From Aquilaria yunnanensis (lineage: Eukaryota; Streptophyta; Magnoliopsida; Malvales; Thymelaeaceae): a stretch of DNA of 64,000 nt. Both the position numbers and the translations under genes were made by a program. The DNA is taken from contig JBDJPA010000011.1 in assembly GCA_039654915.1 (NCBI GenBank), positions 2,480,001-2,544,000 of the forward strand, written 5' to 3'. Of this stretch, positions 23,793 through 35,440 are shown piece after piece. Position 1 is the first letter of the stretch. Each line of letters begins with the position of its first letter. The notes beneath the pieces were generated by a model. That model did no database searches, was not told where the DNA came from, and worked only from the letters and a program-made list of their open reading frames with translations.

Positions 23793-24812
23793 TCAGCAGT
23801 GACCAAGCATGCAGGGGTTACCTGGAGAAACATCAGCATGTGGATTAACCCTCCTGTACCTGGGTCCGAAGGGCCACGAATTCCCCAACCTTCTAAGCCA
23901 CCGGCATCTCCTATCTCTTCGTACCTCTTCTACGACCTCCTCCGGCTCCGACACCTCATTTTCCCCACTGAAAATCCCTCTCTCCACCGGAATTTCGTGC
24001 CGGCAAACAGGGCACGAGTTATGCAACCTCAGCCATGGAACAATACACTCGCTGTGATATATATGATTACAGGGTAATTCCCGCGCTTCCCCTCCCACCT
24101 TGAACTCCTCTTTGCACACCGGACACGTCGAATCGCTCTTCAAATGATTCTCTGTTATTTTCACACTCGGGATTGCTTCTATTGTTCCCTCCGGCGCCGG
24201 TGGAACACCTGGTCTGTCATTCTGGGTCAGCTGCTCGATCAGTTCGTCCAAACCCGGAGCCAGAAACAAATTTCTCGGGCCAACCCCTCGTGGTGCTGGG
24301 CGTTCGGGTCGGGAACCGGGTTGCGGAATGGGATCCATGGGCCTCAGAATAACCCAAGTTCTCGGACGAGCCAGAGGCTCTGTTTCTTGCTCTTGGTTAT
24401 TGTTAAGACCGATTCCGCTGAACCTACGACCTCGACGTCTATCTGGCAGAAACCCGGCTCCTGGATCGAATGCATTCCGGCGTCTGAACCATCCTCTTCC
24501 TCTGTTTTCTCCCGAATCCCGATCAAAAAGCCTGATAGGAGGATCGAGCATGAGAGCCAGAGCTTCGAGTAAGCGAGCTTCAGGGGAGGGATCGAAGGCA
24601 GTGAAATCGACCACCAGCCTGGGCCTGCTGACTTCGATTTCGCTGACAAACTGGCCGAAGCATCGAGGGCATACGATCTCCGATGGGTCTGCGGCGGAGA
24701 TCCTGACCGTCCGGTGGCACCGGTAGCACCAGTAAAGCTGGAAGTTCCGGGGCTGGGCATCGGCGTCGTTTGCACTGTCGGGTCTTGTTCTGGGAGGACT
24801 GAGAGACGCCAT
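23793..24812 (-). CDS. RING-H2 E3 ubiquitin ligase with N-terminal zinc ribbon
   Basis: Intronless, 339 residues. Near the N-terminus, residues 27-60 form a CxxC...CxxC zinc ribbon (Cys29, 32, 48, 51) of the type found in plant RHC/BCA2-like ligases, followed by the usual VVDFTAFDP...LMLDPPIRL stretch. A C3H2C3 RING-H2 domain lies at 230-270 (Cys230, Cys233, Cys248, His250, His253, Cys256, Cys267, Cys270), with all eight metal ligands present and the E2-contact Trp260. It should transfer ubiquitin from an E2 to unknown targets. There is no transmembrane segment and no C-terminal DUF1117, so it is closer to RING1/RHC1A-like proteins than to RDUF1/2. The start codon at 24812 gives the MASLSPP opening. 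The many overlapping frames on both strands are shadows. It is convergent with the YbaK-family gene. Confidence 0.93.
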   Translation of the reverse strand: MASLSPPRTRPDSANDADAQPRNFQLYWCYRCHRTVRISAADPSEIVCPRCFGQFVSEIEVSRPRLVVDFTAFDPSPEARLLEALALMLDPPIRLFDRDSGENRGRGWFRRRNAFDPGAGFLPDRRRGRRFSGIGLNNNQEQETEPLARPRTWVILRPMDPIPQPGSRPERPAPRGVGPRNLFLAPGLDELIEQLTQNDRPGVPPAPEGTIEAIPSVKITENHLKSDSTCPVCKEEFKVGGEARELPCNHIYHSECIVPWLRLHNSCPVCRHEIPVERGIFSGENEVSEPEEVVEEVRRDRRCRWLRRLGNSWPFGPRYRRVNPHADVSPGNPCMLGHC

Positions 24813-26749
24813 TTGCTTCCGTGAGATTCAGAACTTTCGTGTTCCGGTGAACTGAAGAAATCCGTTTGGAGGTGTTTATATATGTGTCTATATTCTTGCA
24901 TGGAAAGAAAAGAAGAGCAAAGTATGGCTTTGTTTGAGTTGAAGACGCAATTCTTTTTCCTCGTCCTCTGTTTTTCCTCCGATGATGCCTATTTTGGTAT
25001 GCAGGTTGGTTAAGAGTGTTCAAACCCTTTGTCGTCTCGAAGAAGAAAAGAATGAGTCGGAGTCATGATTTCCGGTGATTTGCCCATGTCTTACTGGCTC
25101 CGTTTATCACGGGTTAGAGATAGATAATCACATCTTAAGTTCTTAAAACTGACACTTTTTTATGTAAAAAAAAAAAAGGGACACTTTTTAACATCTAAAT
25201 ATTAAATTTTTCAACATTTACGCAGATATCCTAAATTTTGTCATACACATCTGCACGGCACGACAGCACAAGTCCTATATGTGGGAAGAGACTACAAGAT
25301 TTTCCTTTTCTTTTTCTAAAAATATCAAATTGCTTACTTATGTTTGGCTCTTGTACTGAATTGTTTACTATAGTTTTCCCTTGTTTTGATATAGCCACTA
25401 ATATTATAGTTTGAAACCACATTGGCCACCAGCATTGAAAGAATAAAAGCCGAACGGCAAATGTGTAAAGTTATTAATTTTGAAATCTTGACATACCAAT
25501 ACAACTTTAAATAAATATTAGAAACTTTGTCTAATTTACCATTTTCATTTTTTGTGAGCCAACCACTGTATCAGTTATTGCTGGATCTGCCACTAAATGA
25601 TGTAGGCAACATTAGAGGAGGTAGCGTTGGACATGAATATTTGAAAACAGAAAAAATATCATACTTGAAGTCGGGTGATAAAAAACACACAAGTATTGAA
25701 TAAGTAAGCTTCATTTAATCGAAATTTGGGTTATCAGTAGCGTTAAAATACAGTGGCTAATTTGAATATCATTTTAAAGGGACTAGTGACAAATTTAATG
25801 ACGGATGACGGTGATTATCGCACAAAATATATATATAATAATAAATTACACAAAATTTCTAAAATTTGTTAAAAGTTACATAAGTATTTAAATATTTTAA
25901 AACCAACAATTTCCCGCATTTACTATTAGATTTTTAATGATTAATGATATATTTATTCCCAAACTGTAATATTAGTAGCTAATTTAGTCACAAACTATAA
26001 CATTAAGGGTCATATCAAAACTAGAGAAAATTATAGTTGACATTCCAATCCATGAGCCAAACATTTGAGAGAAATTTGGCATTTTCCCTTGTTGTTTTTT
26101 ACTGGCAATCAGGTATATAAGTGTATAAAATTTGAGGTAGGTAGTTTACAGTATTTAATGAGAGGAATGTCCATTTGTTTAGAACCTAAAAAATAGCCGA
26201 ACTAGAGTAAATAACATTTTATGGAGTTTGGGAAGAGGGGAGGGGATTTGAACCCGGCCATGGCCAGGGGAGGTGTCCCTACACCACTTTGCCAAGTGCT
26301 AGTGTAGCGGTTAATTCGACATTTTATCTAGATATTTTCTTGAAAAATAATAAACATGTATTATAATTGTTATTCAAATATTGACCTCCATAAGTAATTT
26401 CCATTAGCATGTTACTGCTAACAGATGAAATTGTCATTACATAAATGAAAGCTAGAAGTCCTAGCCACTAATGACAAGCATCACCTTCTAACATCTGAAA
26501 GTATTATCTAGAATCGACCATCTCTTGTTTCAAAGCTTTGTGGACAAAAGCACAACAATGGGCATAGCTCCTTGATGGTGCATGTAATTTATCCCCTTTT
26601 GGCCAAACTGAAGAAAAAGGCACATTTAAATAACATTTCAAATTTTTGAGGAAAGGGCATAATTTTTTTTTTTCTCTCGAGACCTTTGTTGGCTGGGCAG
26701 AGTTAAAAGAGCTTGAGGGTAAAACAATAGTTCATAAGGACGTTTACGT
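24813..26749. other. Intergenic, including RING promoter and RPC9 3' region
   Basis: Positions 24813-25100 are the probable 5' leader and promoter of the minus-strand RING gene. The rest is AT-rich, with a tRNA-like segment at about 26229-26312. No other gene was seen. Confidence 0.5.
26229..26312 (-). repeat. tRNA-related segment with Pol III A and B boxes, SINE-head-like
   Basis: On the minus strand an A-box-like TGGCAAAGTGG is followed about 40 bases later by a B-box-like GGTTCAAATCC. This is the spacing of a tRNA internal promoter. I could not fold a full acceptor stem, so this is more likely a tRNA-derived repeat (SINE head or tRNA pseudogene) than a working tRNA. Similar arrangements occur at 32730-32790 and 35088-35165. 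Confidence 0.4.
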
Positions 26750-28413
26750 CTACTCTTGCCCATTTGTGGCTCCTTCTCCGCCCTTACCTTCCTTGTCCGT
26801 GTCAGCAGTTCCTTCTTGATCCTCACCAGTGCCTTCTGATGTCTGTTGTCCATGAGGTTCTGGTAGCACCTCTAGTACTAACTGCGCAAGCTCATTGATT
26901 CCGTCCTCCCCCAGACGGTCCTCAAAACTCTCTACGATCTGCAATGAAGAGGGTATGCACGTTTATCAGAAATAATAACTTAAATAAACTACCGTAGTAG
27001 TCAGAGATAAGGACATAGGGGGAGACACTGTCTTGGGATCAAACCGCAATGTTGTGGCAGCGCTGTGATAACCTGGGTCAACATATAATCTTACACTTGA
27101 ACTGTGCATCAGTAGCCAAGAAACTGAGTACTGATCAAAACTTATCATTGAGGAGGCATTTGTCAACCTGATGGATATAATACCCTCCCTCCCGTCAAAT
27201 CAACCCCTTTCTAGAATGATTAGAAAATACTTATCAAAGAACTTCAAAGTCTAAGAGTGTGACATGGCAACGATGCAGCTAATGCTGCATCAGGCCTGGC
27301 AGCAAAGAAGGGTATGGCAACAAATTCTCTTTTAGTGCCTCATCTGCCATGCCAGTGCCTAGATTTCAGGGTTCTTTGGTTATATCAGCCGAAATGAAGG
27401 AAGCCTAGACCCATGAAATTATACCACCAACCCACTTAAAAGAAGTTCCCAGCCACCTGGACATATTGCAAGTTTATCTACATTCAGAACAATACATTCT
27501 CTGCAGGCACAACAAATCTAGGAGAAAACAAATCAGCTAGCGAATGCCTATTTTCCACTGATGAAGCATGGAGGTCACAATCTTGATTGAGAGTACGTAT
27601 AGGTGCATTGTGTTTAGGAAAAATCGGCAACTTTAACTTCACCCCAGTTTATCTTTAACACTGGTCAGACAATACTAGCACACAACCCCATTTGCTGCAC
27701 TCTGCACTCACACTGCCTGGCACACACTTATCCTTCACGTGCAGACACACAAACACTCACACACGGTACAACCTTTTTGAGAACACAATCTACCACCGGC
27801 CAAAATACTTAAGCTACCTTATGGCAGTTAACTAGACTAAATCTCAAGTTGGGAACAGGTTTGTAACTTGAAGAGAAACTCCTCAGCTATAAATGAGCCT
27901 TTCTACTTGCAGGAAAGTAAACTATGAAATGAAAAACATCAAAAGGGTTTTAGTTTACCGCAGCGGTTCCGGCATCAGAGGCTGGTCTAATGTTGATGAG
28001 ATTGAGAATCTCGGCTTTTGCAAGGTTGAACTTCTTACACCTTTTCAAAAACTCAGTTATATGCTCCCTTGTTTGATTGCAAGCAGCAGTTTCCACCAAA
28101 TAATCATAAACCTAATGCAAAACAGGATTCAGTAATGCAATACAGGTACCAATTTAACCAGAATAAAACTTGTAAAGAATTTTACCACCTTGAATTCGGA
28201 TTGTGCCACCGGGACAATAACTCTTGTAGGATCCTTTGACGCTCCTCTTGATCTCAGGAAGTCAAGAACTTCGAAATTGGTTAGCACTCCTGCATTCGCC
28301 TCTTTTCTGCAGAAAGATACAACCTTGTAGGGTAGTGTGATATAAAACAGAAATTAAAATATAAAACCTCAAAATTATAGAAGAAAAATATTCAAGGATT
28401 CATACATCTTCAT
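26750..28413 (-). CDS. RPC9: DNA-directed RNA polymerase III subunit RPC9 (Rpb4/CRCP family)
   Basis: Four exons on the minus strand: 28406-28413, 28189-28306, 27959-28111, 26750-26938. All are GT-AG and in frame, giving 155 residues. The first exon carries only MK and two bases of the next codon. The protein opens MKIKEANAGVLTNFEVLDFL and continues SRGASKDPTRVI...VYDYLVETAA...FNLAKAEILNLINIRP...ESFEDRLGED, the HRDC-like Rpb4/RPC9 fold. The family partners RPC8 to form the stalk of RNA polymerase III, which transcribes tRNA, 5S and U6 genes. The last exon ends in a low-complexity Gly/Glu/Thr tail of about 30 residues after LVLEVLP. The alignment with the Arabidopsis protein I recall (At5g62950) has no gap at the exon 3-4 join, which supports the model. 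A U6 gene lies upstream on the same strand. Confidence 0.9.
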
Positions 28414-29773
28414 GGAGAAAGAAGCATCAAGAAGCTAAAAAGCCTGATTTGCTACGATTTTGTTTTTTGAAGGTTCTGTAGGTAGAAAAATAATGAAAGA
28501 TAAGAGACCCAGAAAGATTCTAGCAATTGAGATATTGTAGAAATTAAGAACAGGAACTATATACATGCAACTAAAAGAAACCTCCTTTAGGCCAGAGTAG
28601 TAGAGAAATCTGAATTTGAGACTTCCTAGAAGACTGATGAAACCTAGTCAAGATGCAATATCAGATTATGTATGCTCCCCTTTGTGGATCTGCAGGAGCT
28701 GAGATCTCGAGGCACATAAAAGTTGTACGGAAAAATGAAGCAGTCACCAGTGCATGTAGTCACCAAGAACATAAACCAAGCTATTGCCAAGACAGAAGTC
28801 TAGCTTCCAAGTTCTGTCTGTCAATGAGGTTGATTAATAGCAGAGAACATGAAATAAAGTTTTGAGTTAGAAGTTTATTTGTTATATAAGGAAAATGGTT
28901 CACATTTAAATTGAAGTGTGAACCTGAAAAACGGAACATGAGGCATTCAATTTGTGTGTTTTGTGTGTTGTTAGTGGAACCGATGGATTCACAAAACTTT
29001 AGATCAAAACATCTTACTTTACAACCAGTTCAACAGAGACAGAGTGCTAAAAGTTTGGTGCTTCCAACGCTAAGTTTGTATACAAAGGCTAACATTAATG
29101 ACTCTGGTAGCTCTAAAGATGATCAGACACTTTGCACAATTCATCTTTATTTCCAATACAGAAACAAGGTCATAAGCAATGATGAGAAAGGCAAGCATTT
29201 GTGTCAAATGAATTTTTAAGTAACACCGATCAGTTTGCACTTCGCAGAAGAAACAGTTGAATAGCACTAAGTTCATCAGCTCTCACATAGTCACTCACAA
29301 TATTTCTAAAATGATACTTTAATCAGAAGAATTTGGCATACCAAGCTGTTAGATTGTAAAACAACCAGGTCAATTACAACCACCCCCGCTTCAAGAATTC
29401 AGGAGTGACAACCAACAGTAGTTAATCTGGAAAGGAAAAAAAACCCAACCCATTCCAACGCAAAGTAAAACTCAACAGCTAAACCCCATAAATAGGAGGA
29501 GGAAACACAAATACGACAAAGCAAGGTATAATAGTCCAAAATTAACCACCAAGTTTACAGGCTTCAATCACAATCAAGCAAGAAAAATCTATCTATATCA
29601 TCAATCACAAGACTGGAGCAAGAAATAACAACGGCGACTATATACCGACCAGCATCCCAAATCAATTCAGCCACAGAGACTAAACGACGAAGAGAATAAT
29701 CAGAAAATGGCAAAATGAAAATCACAAAAGACCACGGCAATAGGGAATATAAAGGTAAAAAACTCGAGGGAAA
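28414..29773. other. Upstream region of RPC9, no further gene seen
   Basis: It probably includes the RPC9 promoter and 5' leader. Plus-strand frames at 28653-28865 and 28911-29219 have no recognisable motif or codon pattern. The stretch has intermediate base composition and ends at the U6 gene. Confidence 0.5.
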
Positions 29774-29777
29774 AAAA
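29771..29777 (-). terminator. Pol III terminator of U6
   Basis: Seven consecutive T residues on the minus strand directly after GGTCCAAA form the normal RNA polymerase III stop signal. Transcription probably ends within them. Confidence 0.9.
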
Positions 29778-29823
29778 TTTGGACCATTTCTCGATTTATG
29801 CGTGTCATCCTTGCGCAGGGGCC

Positions 29824-29855
<32 letters not shown>

Positions 29856-29875
29856 TCGGATGTCCCCGAAGGGAC
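29774..29875 (-). ncRNA. U6: U6 spliceosomal snRNA
   Basis: Full-length U6 on the minus strand, about 102 nt. The 5' end has the GUCCCUUCGGGGAC stem-loop (29862-29875). The conserved core follows, with the ACAGAGA box that contacts the 5' splice site and the AGC triad region (GAUUAGCAUGGCCCC). The 3' part is CGCAAGGAUGACACGCAUAAA and ends in GGUCCAAA plus a T run that terminates Pol III. I see no damage in the core, and promoter elements are present, so it is probably a functional copy. It works in the spliceosome with U4 and U2. Confidence 0.95.
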
Positions 29876-29898
29876 GAGCTTGTGGTTTCTCCTCGAAA

Positions 29899-29941
29899 CA
29901 TATAAAATGGTGTTTCTTGATCTGTCCCAACCGTGTGGGAT
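29899..29941 (-). promoter_or_regulatory. U6 promoter: TATA box and upstream sequence element
   Basis: On the minus strand the USE reads ATCCCACACGG (29931-29941), close to the plant consensus RTCCCACATCG. The TATA-like TTTATATG lies at 29899-29906, about 24-31 bases before the start. The gap between the two is 24 bases. In dicots this short spacing selects RNA polymerase III; Pol II snRNA genes have a gap about ten bases longer. No monocot-type MSP element was looked for further upstream. Confidence 0.85.
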
Positions 29942-30795
29942 TTCTCGTTCAGTTCCCTTCTAACGAAGTCTAGTTCATTAAGTTGTGGCCTTAGAAAGAC
30001 ACCGTTGCGGTTATACGATAAAAGCTTCCCCAACCCAACCCTTATCGGCCCAAACTCTCTTCTCAGAGCCTCTGGGCTTCCATCCTCTTTGCAATTATCT
30101 TCTGCGAAAGCCCAATTCAGTTCGCCCCGAAAAGAACTCCAACCGAGCCCCTTATATTATGCCCCCAAAGCCTATGTATTTTTTTTTTTAACGTTTTGGC
30201 AAGTCGGTTTCTTAACCATATGGGTTAGAATTACTGATGCCGATAATGAAAAAAGGTATGAAAAAGTCAGCTACTAGAAGCTTGCTCTCAGGAAACATCT
30301 TTTGTACTAGGAATTTGGCACTTGACTTTTTGCTTTGGACATTTAAGGGCCATCTGTACGTTTATTGGAAGCAAAATTCATGAACCACGAAATCGTTTGT
30401 TGAAACTTCATTTTGTTTTGTTGAATTGGAAGAATGGGGATGATGAAAGATTTAGAATCTGCTGGGTCATCTTTCAAATTGTGCCAAATACAAGAGAAGC
30501 AAGGAAGAAAAGCGTCAAATTCAACAAAAAAATCGAGGCAAAAGGATGGATCACTGGGTGCTCATAATGTTCAGGTCCCGGAGGGGAAACTCTTACCATG
30601 GCTGGTTGAAGGGGGATAAACAATTCTTTCTGGTTCAGTAGAACCGTTTGCTTCCAGCGAAGTGACGTTGTTGGGCTTGAAACGACAGTGTCTCTGTTCT
30701 CCTCAGCCCTTATTCCCACCGTCCCAATCTATTGCCGGGCCTCTGGGCTTCTGAGCGTCTGAGCCTCCGTTGTGGAACTGGTATCATAAAAAATA
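29942..30795. other. Intergenic, no supported gene
   Basis: Overlapping frames on both strands (29933-30277, 30322-30619, 30474-30719 minus) show no domain. Nothing else was recognised. Confidence 0.5.
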
Positions 30796-30986
30796 CTCCC
30801 TCCATTCCATTCTCTGAAATTAGTATTTATTTAAAAAAAATTTTAAAAATATATTTAGAAGCTATATGTCTTGATTTATCATTCTTATATAAAAATTCTT
30901 TATTTATATACTAAAATGTTGAAAATAAAAAATCATAGATTAATCATTGAAAAATGAATAGTGTAAAGAATATGGAACGAATGGAG
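30796..30986. mobile_element. Stowaway-like MITE
   Basis: CTCCCTCCATTCCATTCTC at the left and CTCCATTCGTTCCATATTC at the right (reverse complement), each bordered by TA. Length is 191 bp, the interior is AT-rich, and its core (TTTAGAAGCTATATGTCTTGA) is shared with the copies at 36173 and 40003. Confidence 0.75.
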
Positions 30987-33900
30987 TATATAAAAAAAAA
31001 TCATGTTCCAAAAATAAAAAAATAAGACCCCTAAATTATGATGGATCACAAATGCGATGAACATGTCCGTGTTGTCCGACGTGATCGGACAGTTGTGTCT
31101 GTAACTTGTCACGCTTGGATTTCTAAAAAAAATAATAGACTGAAGCTTTATTTAGGTGGATATATTTTGCAATAGACAAATGTTTGTTATTGTTCTGAAT
31201 TTTCTTTTTTGTGCTTTTCCGTCTTGGAACATGTCCAACAACTTTCATGTGCCGGTTCAAAATATTTATCATTCCAAGAAAGTTATAGTAATTCATAAAT
31301 AACTTGTTAGATTCGTCTTAGATAAAAAATTGGTAACAATAATTGAGATTCGTCGAGCGTTAGGTTACCGTTGTGTCCTCCTCCTGCTTTGTTAGCGTGG
31401 GAAATAAGTATCTATCTATCTCCAAAATAGAAATAGCTGCATAGACCATTAAATGATTAATCCCCAATAACAAATGATAAACTTCCAAACTTATTTGGAA
31501 TGATTCTCCATTTGATGTTAAAGAAAATATCTTCTAATCTATTAATTATTTATTGTATCAATTCCGAAACAAGCTCTCAAAAACTCAACTCAGATTCTTG
31601 ACATTTTTTTTTTTTGGTCCTTTTTGCACATCAATTCTTGCACTCAACATCACATCATAAGTCATAAGATGCTCTTTCTACCTATATAAACTTGTAAGGG
31701 CATGCAACTTTGAAAAAAAAATATAATACCCTGAGCTTGAAGCTGGTTAGTAGAAGTGAATATCATCAAGATTTGTCCAAAATACTGTGGTCTTTCCCTT
31801 ACGTAGTAAAGCTTCACACATTAGTAGCAAAAAACCAAATGCGCAAAGGCCGATATGAAAATGCAAAATATGATAGTCCAATAAATTTTTTTGGTGACAG
31901 TACGTTTACCCCCTCCTGAGGGTGTTCTGGGAAAGTTATTAGAATATAATTATAAATTATATTTTTATGTGTAGTGATTATGTTCTGAATAACTTTGTGT
32001 ATTAACTGAATTTCTATACTTTAAGAAGCCAAAACAATCACTTTTCAAAATATTTTTCAATTCAGTATATGTTTATTTTCTTAAGTGGTTAAATTGAAAA
32101 AAAAAATCATAAAAATAAGTTACTCTGAACAAATATGATTTAAACTATTGCTAATTAAATAGAATATTAGTTTTTAAATGAAATTGATTCTAAAAAATAA
32201 AAATTAATTTGTAATTGATTACATTACTTGAGGAGAATGTAGGAATATTTACTCTTTTTTATTTTTATTTTTTACGTTTAATTTGAATTAAGTGCTTCAA
32301 ATTTTGTATTTCTGTAATTTAACAACTAGAATTTTTAACTCTTACAATCATATCACTGAACTATTAGAAGTTAACGAGAAGTCGGCCCAGATATTGAGTT
32401 TAAAATGGCAAAGTATCCTACTAACTATTGTTCAAAGTTCGTAGGAGTAAAACGCCCACGTCATAGTTCTAAGACTAAAAAGCAAGAGTTAAGATAGTTT
32501 GAGAGATTAAAAGTGATTTACACATAAGGAGATTAGATATTTTTGGTGAAAGCTCCTATTTTTACAATTACTTTATTTTGGTACATAATTTTTTTTGTAC
32601 ACATAAGTATCTTTAAAGTCTAACTAGGATAAGGGATATCCTATATTATCGGTAAGGAAGAAAATATCTACTTTTTTAAAATTATAAGGAATTTGAACCA
32701 ACTTTGAACAACATTGTATAGGAAAGTGAAGAATAAAAGAATTGAACTTCTAACCTCTCACTTCCCTTGCTATTCCTTTACCACTTTTCTATAATGGTTG
32801 GGACTGATACATGAATTTGAGCAGCTACTGGCAATCTACATTCCCATAAGTGCTATTTTTTCTTCTTGTTTTTTTTTTTTTGCTGAGGGAGATGATTATT
32901 CTGAAAAGTTGAGAATTAAATTATCTGTCTCACAAAACCCGAAGGACATTGAATTGCATTTATGCCAGTTTTTGTTGCTGAATTGTGGATTTGGAAATGG
33001 GGCGTCGAACTCGGCTCGGCTAGAGCACCTGTCTCCTGTCTGTGTGTCCGTTTACCAAACCAATTGCTTGGCTGGGACCCCATAAGTACACTTTGCTCGT
33101 CTTTGTTGCAGGGAAGTTTCAGACTATCGACACATGTAAAAAAAAAAAAAAGTAAAAATGGCACCATTCTTTTTTTATTTTTTATTTTTTCTAAAACTAC
33201 ATAAAAATAGCACCATAGCTCCTCTTCCTATTAATGTTGGCGAAGTCAAAGGAAGATTTTTCTAATTATGTAATTAATAATTAACAACCATAAACAACCT
33301 TAAAAATTGAATTGCCATTCCGTCAACAAAGAGAAACAACCTTAATAATTTCATGGCCTGATATTTTCCGGGGGATTGAAGGTTGTGAGCGAAGGCCATT
33401 GAACAACCCCCATCCCCCCGCCCCCAATTCTAATTAGTCTCCGCACAAATTAAAGTAATACAATTATATATGCTCTTGTGTCAACCTCGTGGCTACCCAA
33501 ATTAACCAAAAGTCAGAAGAGCAAACCGCCCTGATTAGGTGACTGAAGTAACACGCACCGCCGCAGCCGAGGAGAGGCAAACACTGATCTGTCCAGGCCA
33601 AGAAAGAGACATTTTTTTCTCATAAATTATCAATTAATTGGAGGCAGAAGAAAGGCTAGCCATCTTTTATACATAACATTTGCATAAATTTTGACCTCAC
33701 ATTTGGACTTTTTGGATCACGAAATCTGTTCTTATTAATTTTGTTCCCCACCTTAATTTGAAGTTTTCAACAACTTTCCCAAAAAGAAAGATTAAAAAAA
33801 GTATCGGGGCTAATAGAGAGGGCAAGTCAAATTCAGGAAGCCGCTTAGATGTTTCAAAATATGGTCATTTTCTATCGTTTTCTATTAATTGCACAACTTG

Positions 33901-34140
33901 AATTATTCAAGTCAGTTCAAGGGATCAATTCAACATGGGCCTTTCTTGTTGTTTCCTCGTGCTCCCTATTTTCAATTTATTATTTTTAATTCGCTTTATA
34001 AGATATAAATTTTACCATGTTACTTTGGAAAAATGACAGTATGCGTTATCATGCATGTTCCAATTTCTCCGCATAATTAACTACTTTTAGTTCACTAAGT
34101 ACTACACGTGACATATTTATCGTTGGAGTAGGTCTTACAT
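30987..34140. other. Gene-poor AT-rich region
   Basis: No protein or RNA gene is supported. A degenerate tRNA-like segment lies near 32730-32790 (minus). Frames around 32800-33204 overlap on both strands and have no domain. Confidence 0.5.
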
Positions 34141-35080
34141 ACACCTTTAATTTTTTTTTTTAAATCAGCATTATCTATTTTGTTTTATCAAATTTTTTCT
34201 CTGTGTCTGTTTTTCTATTAGTTATTATTTATTTTTTTATCAAATTTATTTTTTATGAGTATTATTTATTATTTTATCACTTCTTATTTGTTTTTTATTA
34301 AGTTTATTTTTTCATTTTCATATTTTAGATTTATATTTTTTGAAGAAAAACTTTTTATTTTTTTAATTTTACATATATACATTGATATAAAATATATCAC
34401 ATAAATCAGATTATTCCTTTTTATAGTTCTTATTTCTTATTTCAAATAAACTAGTTATTTATTTTTTTTATCCATAGTTGCATTGTTTGTTCTTTTGTTA
34501 TTAGTTATTTATTGTTTTATAAAAGATAGATATTTTTTATTAGTAGCTATTTGTGTTTTTAGCTCAGTTTGTTGATGTTTTATAAATTATTATTTTTCAT
34601 TAAGATATGTTTACTTTTTTATTTTATAATCATATGTTTGCTCAACTTTTTTATGAGTATATGTTAATGTTTTTTAGAGATTAATTGTTCTTTTATCAGT
34701 ATCCTTTTTTTTATGGACTAGTTATTCTTTTACAAGTTTGTTTGTTTTGTTGGCTCAACTAATTATTTATTTTTTTATTAATTAAAAATTTTGGAGCAAA
34801 AAAAGAAGAAAAATAGATAGTTTTTTAAAACAAAAAAAATTAAAATTAAGAATAAAAGTAGAAAAATTAAAAAACAAACGAAAAAAAATGAATAAAATTG
34901 AAAGCAAAACTAGAAATAATACAGGAAAAATGAAAGAAAGGAAAAAATTAGAAAAATATAATAAAAAATAAAAAATAGGTACAAGTTAAACCGAATTTTT
35001 TTTTTAAAAAGAGTGGAGAAATGAGAGAAAAAAGAAAACAAAAAAAAAAGAAAGATAAAAAAATGAAATAAAAATCTAGA
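34141..35080. repeat. Strand-asymmetric low-complexity tract, T-rich then A-rich
   Basis: About 640 bases of T-rich plus-strand sequence (repeated TTATTTATTTTTTTATC-like units) switch near 34785 to about 300 bases of A-rich sequence (AAAAAGAAAGAAAAATTAG-like). The two halves could pair imperfectly. There is no reading frame. It may be degraded transposon or expanded simple sequence. Confidence 0.6.
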
Positions 35081-35087
35081 AGAGGAG

Positions 35088-35165
35088 CTACAGGAGTTGA
35101 ACCCATGTCCCTGCCCGATTGCCGCTTCGCCTCACACCTTTAGCCACTCAGCCAAATTCGGACTA
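35088..35165 (-). repeat. tRNA-related segment with A and B boxes
   Basis: On the minus strand TGGCTGAGTGGCTAAAGG is a good A box for a class II (Leu/Ser-like) tRNA, and GGTTCAACTCC is a near-consensus B box about 50 bases later. I could not confirm the acceptor and anticodon stems, so a tRNA pseudogene or SINE head is more likely than a working gene. Confidence 0.45.
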
Positions 35166-35308
35166 TTTTTTTAAATTTACAAAACAAATACTTTCTCCCT
35201 CCAAAAAAAGAATGAAGCGTATGCTCTTTTTTTTTTTATGTCTAAAAAATAATGAAACGTTTCCTATTTTAAAAATTTTTAAACTTGTAATTTACTTTAT
35301 TACCCTCA

Positions 35309-35440
35309 TTTAAACTTTAACTACATAAAATTCAATAAAGAATCTTTTTTTAATCCCCATTTAAACTTTTACTGCACAAAACCCAAAAAATAATCTTTTT
35401 TATTTATTATTTAAACTTTTACTACACAAACACCTTAATC
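35309..35440. repeat. Tandem repeat, about 49-bp unit, roughly three copies
   Basis: The unit contains ATTTAAACTTTTACTACA followed by an AAAACCCAAAAAATAATC-like stretch and a T run. Related, more diverged copies occur at about 36040-36150 on the other side of the MITE at 35656-35993, which suggests that one older element was split by it. Confidence 0.6.

Noticed and set aside
24144..24901. Several overlapping long frames on both strands
   Set aside because: All overlap the RING-H2 gene in other frames, and only the minus-strand 339-codon frame has zinc-ligand motifs.
26638..26853. Second minus-strand frame overlapping the end of RPC9
   Set aside because: It is out of frame with exon 4 and basic-repetitive because of the low-complexity coding tail.
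35088..35165. A functional class II tRNA gene
   Set aside because: The A and B boxes are good, but I could not pair a seven-base acceptor stem or place a credible anticodon loop.
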